Assembly: GCA_035644495.1 (NCBI GenBank)
Contig: DASQOM010000358.1
Coordinates: forward strand, 1-15,985
Source: JACQFK01 sp035644495
Lineage (GTDB): Bacteria > Planctomycetota > MHYJ01 > JACPRB01
DNA length: 15,985 bases
Direction: 5' to 3'
This document shows positions 7,247-13,694 of the stretch, piece by piece. The stretch's first letter is position 1; every line of letters starts with the position of its first letter. The notes under the pieces are model-generated. The model was not told where the DNA came from. It saw only the letters and a list, made by a program, of their open reading frames with translations, and did not search any database. A program made the position numbers and the translations under genes.

Positions 7247-8902
7247 ATGGCGAAGAGCGATGACTCCGGCGACCTGGCGAAACTGCCCCCCGCGATCCGC
7301 GAACTCCTCCAGAAAACCCAGACGCTCGTCCCCGTGGTCGACTCCCAGCTGGAGAACGCCGCCGCTCTTTCCGTCGAAGACCGCCTTCGCGCGGCCATGG
7401 GGAGCGAGACGGACGTCGTCCGCCTGCGCCAGATGGGCTACCTGCTGGGCGAGTTCGCGAAGCTGACGTCGTCGGCGGCGGAGTCCGGAGCCACGGAGGA
7501 CGGCGCTTTCGCCGTCAGCGTCGACTCCCCCTTCGAGGTCCGCCTCACGCTGGTCCCGTCGCGTCCGCAGGGCAAGCCCGTGCCGCTGCGCGACGTCGTC
7601 TCGCGCCTCAAGGAGCTCGGCATCCATCACGGCGTCTCCAAGGAGGCGCTGCAGTCCGCCTGGGATTGCGCCGCGCGACGGCGCGAAACCGTCTGGCGGC
7701 TCCTCGTCGCCGCGGGAAGCCCGGCCGTGAACGGCGAGGACGCCTCGCTCACGTTCGCCGTGCGGGCCTTCGACAAGCGTCTGCTGCTGGATCCGACCGA
7801 GCCGTTCTTCGGGGACCTGGCCGCGATGATCGAGGAGGTGAAGGCCGGCGCGCTCGTCGCGCGCATCACGCCCGGATCGCCGGGAACCCCGGGCTATGAC
7901 GTCCGCGGGAACAAGCTCCCCGCCGCTCCGGGGGCGCCCGCTTCCCTCGGCATCGGCGAAGGCGTCCAGCTTCCGGGGGACGGCCGCGAGGCTCATGCCG
8001 TCGTCCCCGGCAGCCTGGTCGTCGGCGAAGAAACGATCGATATCATCCCCTTCCACGTCGTCGAGGGCCAGGTCGGGGTCGGCCAGGACATCACGTTCGA
8101 CGGCAGCGTGCTGGTCACCGGCCACGTCACCGGCCCCGTCCGCATCCAGGCGCGGGACATCTATATCGCCGGCAACGCGGAGACCGCGTCGCTCTCGGCA
8201 TCCGGCGACGTCTGGGTCGGCGGAGCGATCCACGGGAAGTCGGCCATCGAGGCCGAGGGCCGGGTGTTCGCCCGATCGATCACCGATGCCGGCGTGCGCG
8301 CGATCGGAGACATCCGGATCGGCCAGTCGATCGTCGAAAGCCGCGTGTCGTCCGGAGGACGGGTCCTGCTGGATCCCGCCCGCGGCCAGATCGAAGGCGG
8401 CGAAGTCTCCGCCTTCCAGGGCGTGGTGGCCCACTCGCTCGGGTCCAGTTACGGGACTCCGACGGCGGTCCACGTGGCGACGGCGGATCTCCGCGGGCCG
8501 CTGCTGGGGGAGCTCGAAAAGAAGATCCGGCAGATCGAGGAGGCCGCGACGAAGATCGAGGACCTGAAGAGCCAGTTGCAGATCCCGAAGTCCGGGCCCT
8601 CCGGACTCGCCCCGGACCAGCTCGGCCTCTACGTCTCCCTCCTGCGGAAGGAGATCCAGGTCCTCGAGGAGTTGCGCATGCTCCGGCGCCGCCGCAACCG
8701 CCTCGATTCCAAATCGGTCGCCGGCGCGGCCTCGATCCAGACCTCCGGCGTCATCCACCCCTTCGTCACCGTCGAGATCGGCGAGGTCTCGGAGCAGATC
8801 GGGGAGCCGCTGACCGGCGTCACGCTGGCGCTGGGGCCGGACCGCAAGCTGGCGGTCGTCCGGCCCGACGCGGCGCGCAGCGGACCCGCGCGCCGAAAAT
8901 AG
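7247..8902 (+). CDS. FapA/DUF342 family polymer-forming beta-helix protein
   Basis: A 551-residue protein. The central segment with GTPGYDVRGNKLP (about 213-225) is the DUF342 signature. Next comes a run of short beta-strand repeats rich in Gly, Val and Ile (about 280-420, for example VLVTGHVTGPVRI, DVWVGGAIHGKSAI), giving a right-handed beta-helix. A charged coiled-coil-like stretch (about 430-490) and a small beta tail follow. FapA-type proteins are named for a link to flagellar assembly in some bacteria, but the family occurs in many non-motile ones and the role is not settled. No flagellar gene is in this window. ATG 7247 is chosen because AGGGG lies 6 bases upstream; in-frame ATGs at 7214, 7217 and 7241 are less well placed. 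The stop is 2 bases from that of the convergent gene. Confidence 0.85.
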   Translation: MAKSDDSGDLAKLPPAIRELLQKTQTLVPVVDSQLENAAALSVEDRLRAAMGSETDVVRLRQMGYLLGEFAKLTSSAAESGATEDGAFAVSVDSPFEVRLTLVPSRPQGKPVPLRDVVSRLKELGIHHGVSKEALQSAWDCAARRRETVWRLLVAAGSPAVNGEDASLTFAVRAFDKRLLLDPTEPFFGDLAAMIEEVKAGALVARITPGSPGTPGYDVRGNKLPAAPGAPASLGIGEGVQLPGDGREAHAVVPGSLVVGEETIDIIPFHVVEGQVGVGQDITFDGSVLVTGHVTGPVRIQARDIYIAGNAETASLSASGDVWVGGAIHGKSAIEAEGRVFARSITDAGVRAIGDIRIGQSIVESRVSSGGRVLLDPARGQIEGGEVSAFQGVVAHSLGSSYGTPTAVHVATADLRGPLLGELEKKIRQIEEAATKIEDLKSQLQIPKSGPSGLAPDQLGLYVSLLRKEIQVLEELRMLRRRRNRLDSKSVAGAASIQTSGVIHPFVTVEIGEVSEQIGEPLTGVTLALGPDRKLAVVRPDAARSGPARRK

Positions 8903-8904
8903 TC

Positions 8905-9501
8905 CTACTTCTCGAGCTTCTTCCCTTCCTTGTCGTACACGTCCAGCGCCGCCTCGCCCTTGGTGATATGGAGCTTGGCCCGGACGGTCCCTTCCTTGTC
9001 GGCGACGCTGACGGAACGCGGCCCCGCCTTCTGCACGACCATCGAGAGGGCCGTCTTCTCCTTGTCGTCGTTGAGGACCACGCCGGTCTCGTCCTTCGTG
9101 TAGGCGAGCACGCAGCGCGGATTGCCCTCGCCGTCCTTGAGCGCCACGACGCGGGCTTCGGAGTCCTCCGCGAACGCGAACGCCAGCGCGGGGCTGCCCT
9201 TCTTGTCGTTGATCACCATGCCGACTTCGCTGGCGACGACGGCCATGACGAGCCGCGGCTTGCCGCTCCCGTCGAACATGACATAGACGGGCGCGCCGTC
9301 GTCGTTCACCGTCCAGACGCCCTTGACCTTCCCCTTCTTGTCGACGAGTTCGAAGCGGTTGCTCTGCACGGTCTTGGGCTCCTCCTGCTTCTCCTGCGCC
9401 TTCGCATCGGCGCGGGACGACGTCTGCAGGAACAGGAACGCGGCGGCGCCGCCCAGGAACGACATCACCGTCAGGATCGCAAAGCGGCCGAAGTTGCGCA
9501 T
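8905..9501 (-). CDS. Membrane-anchored beta-repeat protein of unknown function
   Basis: A 198-residue protein. Residues about 6-28 form a signal anchor (FAILTVMSFLGGAAAFLFLQ), then a Lys/Glu/Gln linker, then about six repeats of 22-24 residues. Each begins with an acidic turn such as DGSGKP, DKKGSP, DGEGNP or DKEGTV and continues as two hydrophobic beta strands. The pattern suggests a small beta-solenoid or propeller-like sheet outside the cytoplasm. I do not recognise a named family. AAGGAG (9510-9515 minus strand) lies 8 bases before the ATG, and a good -10 box TATACT (9559-9554) lies further up, so it is a well-formed single gene. It is divergent from the sigma-factor gene, which makes co-regulation possible. 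Confidence 0.82.
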   Translation of the reverse strand: MRNFGRFAILTVMSFLGGAAAFLFLQTSSRADAKAQEKQEEPKTVQSNRFELVDKKGKVKGVWTVNDDGAPVYVMFDGSGKPRLVMAVVASEVGMVINDKKGSPALAFAFAEDSEARVVALKDGEGNPRCVLAYTKDETGVVLNDDKEKTALSMVVQKAGPRSVSVADKEGTVRAKLHITKGEAALDVYDKEGKKLEK

Positions 9502-9626
9502 GGTCGAATCTCCTTTTCCATCAATTCAGGGTGGGGATATCCTCTCCGCGCGAAGTATACCCGACGACCCCCCGTTGAATTGAGGTTAATCCGGTGCGGC
9601 CGGACCGGTATCATCGATGAAGGCCG
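9502..9626. promoter_or_regulatory. Divergent promoter region with a widely spaced inverted repeat and a palindrome
   Basis: The minus-strand promoter has -10 TATACT (9559-9554, preceded by GG) and no good -35 box. The plus-strand -10 is TATCAT (9609-9614, preceded by GG), ending 12 bases before ATG 9627. TCAATTCA (9521-9528) and TGAATTGA (9576-9583) are exact inverted copies with centres 55 bases apart. One arm lies at the -35 position of the minus promoter and the other lies in its leader. A perfect 10-base palindrome, TCATCGATGA (9611-9620), overlaps the plus -10. Confidence 0.55.
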
Positions 9627-10172
9627 ATGACGATCCACGACCGCTTCCAGGCCTGGAAGGACCGCCCCGCGGAGGACGCGGCCCAGGCCGCGCTGATGAA
9701 GCTGCCCGACGCGCTGGCCCGGATCTCGGACGCGGACCACTTCAAGAACCTGGCCGCACGCATTGCCTTCCAGGTTGCCCTGAACGCGCTTGAAAAACGC
9801 CGCGCCCGCGCGAAGCACGAGGCGAGAACGCCCGCGAGGATTGCTCCGACGCTGACGCAGGACGAGGTCGTCTCCCTCCACCGCGCCATCGCGCGCCTGG
9901 AGGACGATCTTCGGACCCTGATCGTCGAGCGATCCTTCGAAGGCCGGCCGCTGGACGATCTCGCCGCCGAACGCGGCTGCTCCGCGCCGGCGGTGTGCAA
10001 GCGACTCGACAAGGCCCGGGAGGCGCTGCGTCTCGTCCCTGGAGCCGGGCTCGCCCCGTCGCTCGACGCGAGCCTCGAGGCGATGGCCGCCGTCCCCTGT
10101 CCCCGCGACCTCGTCCGGACGCCTCCGGTGATCCGGGCGGTCCGCGTCTCCCTTGCCGCCGGAGAGCGATGA
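9627..10172 (+). CDS. Small sigma-70-family (ECF-like) factor, atypical region 2
   Basis: A 181-residue protein. Residues about 75-135 match sigma region 4: LTQDEVVSLHRAIARL, then LIVERSFEGRPLDDLAAERGCSAPAVCKRLDKAREALR, where the RPLDDLAAERGCSAPAVCKRL part is a helix-turn-helix. Residues about 5-70 (HFKNLAARIAFQVALNALEKRRAR) look like a short region 2, but the usual acidic core-binding motif is not obvious. A tail of about 45 residues follows region 4. As a cytoplasmic regulator it would steer RNA polymerase to a limited gene set, perhaps including its own promoter. The ATG has a weak GAAGG 3 bases upstream and a -10-like box 12 bases upstream. Its stop overlaps the next start as ATGA, implying coupled translation. 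Sigma identity is likely; a stand-alone DNA-binding regulator is the alternative. Confidence 0.75.
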   Translation: MTIHDRFQAWKDRPAEDAAQAALMKLPDALARISDADHFKNLAARIAFQVALNALEKRRARAKHEARTPARIAPTLTQDEVVSLHRAIARLEDDLRTLIVERSFEGRPLDDLAAERGCSAPAVCKRLDKAREALRLVPGAGLAPSLDASLEAMAAVPCPRDLVRTPPVIRAVRVSLAAGER

Positions 10173-11317
10173 CGGGAAAGAGCGCCGGTGCCGGGCTCCT
10201 GATCCTGCTTCTCGCGATCCTCCTCGGCGGCGTCGCCTGGATCGCCCGCGTTCCCCGGGATTCCGGCGTGGCCGTCGCGCAGATGCCCTCGCCTGCTGCG
10301 GACACCAGGGTCGCCGGGGAGGCGTTGACGTCGACTCCGCTCCGCGCGGCCGCCGAGGTCTCAGCATCCCCGGAGTTCCGGTCCGGGCTGCGCCGGCTTG
10401 GCGCGCTGATCCGCGACGCGCGGGAGACGAACGAGCCCGACCGTTACGCCGACGTGCGCGACGCCTGGCACGGCTTGCGAAGCCGATCGCTTGCCGACCT
10501 GGACCCGTTCTTCGCCGTCCTCCGCGAGCCGGAGCAGAGGCCGGTCTTCAAAGACCTCCTGGCGCTGCTCCTGGGCCACGAGCTGAGTGCGGAGGGCTGG
10601 CGGAGGACGGACAGCGTCCCCGTCGCTGCAGAGCTCCTCGACCGGCTCCAGACCCTCCTGATCTCCGGAAGCCCCCAGGAGAGGGCGGACCTCGTGGATC
10701 CCCTCGTGGTCGGCCCGGCCGCGAAGGATTTCCTCTGGAAGGGCATCCGCGCAAACCTGACGGCCGAGGCGGATCCCCGCGTTCTCTCGATCATGCTGAC
10801 GGCCTGCATCGCGAACGAGACGGAAGGCCGGACGCTGCTTGCCACGATGGAAGGCGACCTCGACGTCCTGCGCGCCTTATGGCGCCGATCGACGGACGAG
10901 CGCGTCCGCCAGGGCTGCCTGCTCGTGCTCTCGCACATGCCCGGGTCGCTGTCGGAGTCGCTCTTCATCGAGAAGGCCGAGGAAACGGTGCGGGAAGCGG
11001 ACCCGGCCCTGCTCCGGATGCTGCCGCGCCTGCTCCACAATCGCCTGCGCTCCCTGCATCCCATCGGCGTCAACCCTTATCTCCCCGTCTTCCAGGTCGC
11101 CTTCCGCCGCACTCTCGGGGCGGACTCCTTCCGCGCTTACGTCGACGTGGCCGCGCTCTGCCTGTCGCCGTCCCAGCTCGCCGGTGTGCTGGAAGCCGCA
11201 GCACCCTGCTGTCCCGACAACGACATCGAGGACGGCGTGGGCCGCATGCTGGCGGCGATCCGGGGCGGCCAGGCCGACCGCCAGGAGATCCGTCAGGCCT
11301 TCGTCCGCAAACCTTAG
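10169..11317 (+). CDS. Single-pass membrane protein coupled to the sigma factor (HEAT-like helical repeats?)
   Basis: A 382-residue protein with a membrane helix at about residues 8-26 after a short N-terminus. About 55 to the end is leucine- and alanine-rich and reads as stacked amphipathic helices, like HEAT or Armadillo repeats (for example VFKDLLALLLGHELSAEG and RQGCLLVLSHMPGSLSES). I do not recognise a family. The start overlaps the sigma stop (ATGA at 10169-10172) with GGAG at 10161-10164, so the two are made together. Membrane proteins coded right after ECF sigma genes are often anti-sigma factors, but here the cytoplasmic part is only about 7 residues if the N-terminus is inside, and no zinc-binding HxxxCxxC is seen. 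So it may be a sensor, a regulated target, or an unusual anti-sigma factor. Its stop is 4 bases from the opposing gene. Confidence 0.75.
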   Translation: MTGKSAGAGLLILLLAILLGGVAWIARVPRDSGVAVAQMPSPAADTRVAGEALTSTPLRAAAEVSASPEFRSGLRRLGALIRDARETNEPDRYADVRDAWHGLRSRSLADLDPFFAVLREPEQRPVFKDLLALLLGHELSAEGWRRTDSVPVAAELLDRLQTLLISGSPQERADLVDPLVVGPAAKDFLWKGIRANLTAEADPRVLSIMLTACIANETEGRTLLATMEGDLDVLRALWRRSTDERVRQGCLLVLSHMPGSLSESLFIEKAEETVREADPALLRMLPRLLHNRLRSLHPIGVNPYLPVFQVAFRRTLGADSFRAYVDVAALCLSPSQLAGVLEAAAPCCPDNDIEDGVGRMLAAIRGGQADRQEIRQAFVRKP

Positions 11318-11321
11318 GCGC

Positions 11322-13319
11322 TCACGGGCGGAACGGCTTCCGTCTCAGCTCTGCCGCGAGCAGCAGCGCGAGCAGCGATTCCAGCCCCGTCAACCCGCAG
11401 CCGCCGGAACCCCCTCCCCCGCCGCCTCCGCCGTTGCTGCCGGTGGATCCTCCCGCCGTCCCCGCAGGAGCTGGAAACAACTGGCTCGACGGAATCGTCC
11501 CCTTCGCCTGATGGGCGCTCCCCCACATCAGCTTCGCGACCGCGTCGCCGCCGTTCTCGAAATACTCCAGCTTGAGCGCGTAGCCTTGACCGGCGCCGAG
11601 CGCGATGCTGCCGCTGTCCTCCACCGAGCCGTGCTCGTCCCAGTGGTCGATCAGCAGCTGACCGTCCACCCAGAGGCGGACCCCGTCGTCGGAGACCGTA
11701 TAGAACGTGTACGTCTCGCTGTATTGAGGCTGGATCGTCCCCGTCCAGCGCACCGAGAACGTGTCGGCGCCGACCGACGCGTCGGGGGAGCCCGCGCCCC
11801 AGCTGAAATCGACCGTCGCATCCGTGCGGACCAGCGCGGGCCCGGTGAAATCGATCGTGTCATAGTACTCCGCGCGGAGGCCGACGCCGGCGCCGGGCGG
11901 AGGGGGCGGCGGCGGAGGAGTAGTGGACTTCAGGTACAGGATCGCGTCCCCGCCGAAGGGCGCACTGAACGACACGGACCCGCCTCCCGAAACCTCCGCT
12001 CCGGTCGACGTCCCGCCCGTCGACGGATTCATCCACTCGACCGAGTAATTTCCGCCGCCGAGACTGACGCTGAAGCCGCCGCTGCCGGACTGGTAAACCA
12101 GGTACTCGACGCCCGGGTTCGCGAGCGCATAGCCGGTCGACGTCAGATCGCCGCGCGGCGTCATCATCGCGAGGTTCATCCGGTCGGCGTAGGACCGCGA
12201 CTGTCCCATAGCCCAGCGGGCCGACTCGCGCCCGTCCGCGGTTTCTGGAAAAGTCTCGATCCCGCCGTCCATGAAGAGCGGCTGCAGACCGCGGGTGAAG
12301 CTCTTCCACACCCACGAGCGATCCCCACCCTCGCCGAAGATATGGTCGGTGTCGGTGAGGATGACTTTGTTGCCGGTCGCGGCCGGAGGATTCGAGTCGT
12401 ATCCGCCGCTGCTGCCCGGCGAGATCCATTCGGCCGGGCTGTTGAAGAGCGCGGAGTTGTTTCCGTTCGGATACTGGAACGTCATGCCGACGGGATGGCG
12501 CTTCGGCTTTCCGGCTTCATAGGTGTGAAGAAGGTTGATCAGGTGATATTGCCAGTCGGTCGATCCCGGCACGGAGGCCCCGCTCTCATTGGCGACCTCG
12601 TAGAGGACGTTGTCCAGGTCGTTCACGGTGTCGACGACCTTGCGGACGTACGCGTCCTGCTTGGAGGTCACCGTTGCGTTCGCGAGCGTGTGGGACTCTT
12701 CGCCCTGGCCGTTTCCGTTGAGGTCGGCGTCGACGCCGTTGACGTTGTTGGAGCCGTTGAACGGATGGCCCGGCCACGGATTGCCGGAGCCCTTCCCCAC
12801 GTTGTCGATGCTCCACCCTTCGAAGAGCATGATGGAGACGTAGATGCCGCGGTCGCGGGCGGCGATGACGCGGGAGCGGAGGCGGTCGAAATAACCCTGG
12901 TTGAACTGGTCGAGGTTGAACTTCGGACCGCCGTCGAGGGCGTTGCCGGGTCCGGTGCGGCTGAACGGCAGCGGCGTGGCGAACTCGTCGCCGGTGGTCC
13001 ACGGCGCCCAGCGCGCCTGCTCCCAGTTCCAGAGGCGGATGAAGTTGTGGTTCCGGGACTGGAGGAAGTCGAGGTAGGCGCCGTAGTCGAAGGCGGGCGG
13101 AGGCGAGACGGTCCCGCGGTCCTGCAGGTTCTGCCAGACGTGGGAGCCCGTCAGATAGACCGCCTTGCCCGAGCCGTCGCTGAAGTAGCGCGGATTGGAG
13201 GAGAGCACGACCAGGGGACCGCCGGCGCCCGCGGCGGCGGGAGCGGCCCCGCGGAGCAGGGCGGGCGTCCCGCCCAGGATCAGGATCAGCGTCAGGCCGC
13301 GGCAAGCCGGGCGGATCAT
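11322..13319 (-). CDS. Secreted glycosidase-like protein (DUF4038-type) with PA14 domain and C-terminal sorting signal
   Basis: A 665-residue protein. A signal peptide covers about 1-30. Residues about 40-365 resemble the DUF4038-type TIM-barrel glycosidases: YFSDGSGKAVYLTGSHVWQ, FIRLWNWEQ, YEVANE (240-245, Glu245 a candidate acid/base) and DTDHIFGEGGDRSWVWKSF. About 366-463 is a beta domain like the putative collagen-binding domain that often follows. Eight prolines (468-475) link to a PA14 domain (about 480-616), a carbohydrate-binding module. The end is a glycine run, then GGCGLTGLE (Cys641), a hydrophobic stretch and Arg/Lys, like MYXO-CTERM-type sorting tails. It probably acts on plant or microbial glycans at the surface. 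GGAGG (13327-13331 minus) lies 7 bases before the ATG. No other polysaccharide-degradation gene is adjacent. Confidence 0.87.
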   Translation of the reverse strand: MIRPACRGLTLILILGGTPALLRGAAPAAAGAGGPLVVLSSNPRYFSDGSGKAVYLTGSHVWQNLQDRGTVSPPPAFDYGAYLDFLQSRNHNFIRLWNWEQARWAPWTTGDEFATPLPFSRTGPGNALDGGPKFNLDQFNQGYFDRLRSRVIAARDRGIYVSIMLFEGWSIDNVGKGSGNPWPGHPFNGSNNVNGVDADLNGNGQGEESHTLANATVTSKQDAYVRKVVDTVNDLDNVLYEVANESGASVPGSTDWQYHLINLLHTYEAGKPKRHPVGMTFQYPNGNNSALFNSPAEWISPGSSGGYDSNPPAATGNKVILTDTDHIFGEGGDRSWVWKSFTRGLQPLFMDGGIETFPETADGRESARWAMGQSRSYADRMNLAMMTPRGDLTSTGYALANPGVEYLVYQSGSGGFSVSLGGGNYSVEWMNPSTGGTSTGAEVSGGGSVSFSAPFGGDAILYLKSTTPPPPPPPPGAGVGLRAEYYDTIDFTGPALVRTDATVDFSWGAGSPDASVGADTFSVRWTGTIQPQYSETYTFYTVSDDGVRLWVDGQLLIDHWDEHGSVEDSGSIALGAGQGYALKLEYFENGGDAVAKLMWGSAHQAKGTIPSSQLFPAPAGTAGGSTGSNGGGGGGGGSGGCGLTGLESLLALLLAAELRRKPFRP

Positions 13320-13563
13320 GGTCGTGCCTCCGATCCGATGGCTTGCCCCAAGCTCTACTCGGAGGGAGCGCTCGACCTTGCACGAAATGTTCCGGCGCGG
13401 CTCGAGGCCCGAACCATTAACGCGCCCTTTACATTGCCGGCCAAAACGGAAGGCGATTCTCCCAGTCAAAACAGCGAAATGACCCCCGTTCCACACCGGT
13501 GCTATGTCCTGAGAACCTCTTCAGGTATCATGTCAGCGTCCGGTCTCGGCAGGGAGGGTAAAG
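13320..13563. promoter_or_regulatory. Divergent intergenic region between glycosidase gene and small secreted-peptide gene
   Basis: The minus strand offers TTGGCC (13444-13439) and GTTAAT (13421-13416) with 17 bases between, each four of six to consensus, as a weak glycosidase promoter. The plus strand has GGTATCAT with -10 TATCAT (13526-13531). A dyad, CCTGA (13508-13512) and TCAGG (13521-13525), abuts it, and a strong AGGGAGG (13551-13557) lies 6 bases before ATG 13564. Confidence 0.5.
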
Positions 13564-13690
13564 ATGAGGCATAGGTCGTCGTTCCGGGCTATCTCCGCGG
13601 CCGCGGCACTGCTGCTGCACGACGGAGTCCGCGCCCAAGTCCAAGGAGATCGGACCGTCGCAGCAGGCCGCCCAGAAGTCGGGCTCCTGA
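13564..13690 (+). CDS. Small gene for a secreted or membrane peptide (about 41 residues), apparently frameshifted
   Basis: The initiation region is very good: AGGGAGG 6 bases before ATG 13564 and a promoter-like GGTATCAT upstream. The first frame gives MRHRSSFRAISAAAALLLHD, a basic start then a short hydrophobic core, with VRA as a possible signal peptidase site. High third-position GC holds in this frame to about 13636, then switches to the +1 frame: from 13635 nearly every codon ends in G or C (P-K-S-K-E-I-G-P-S-Q-Q-A-A-Q-K-S-G-S) and stops at TGA 13688-13690. Removing one C near 13633-13636 joins both into one 41-residue peptide. The stop is 4 bases from the opposing gene, matching the other junctions here. 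Either an assembly/sequencing indel or a recent pseudogene; the frame-1 continuation to 13890 runs antisense through the next gene and is probably not real. Confidence 0.5.
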
Positions 13691-13694
13691 GCGG

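Noticed and set aside
11396..11440. Low-complexity CCG/CCT-rich stretch as a DNA repeat or recombination site
   Set aside because: It simply codes for the poly-Gly linker of the glycosidase; likewise the run near 11900-11920 codes for poly-Pro.
10839..13574. Long open frame of 911 codons on the plus strand across the glycosidase gene
   Set aside because: It is antisense to a protein with clear domains, signal peptide and ribosome site, and is rich in Arg, Ala and Val as expected for a shadow in GC-rich DNA.
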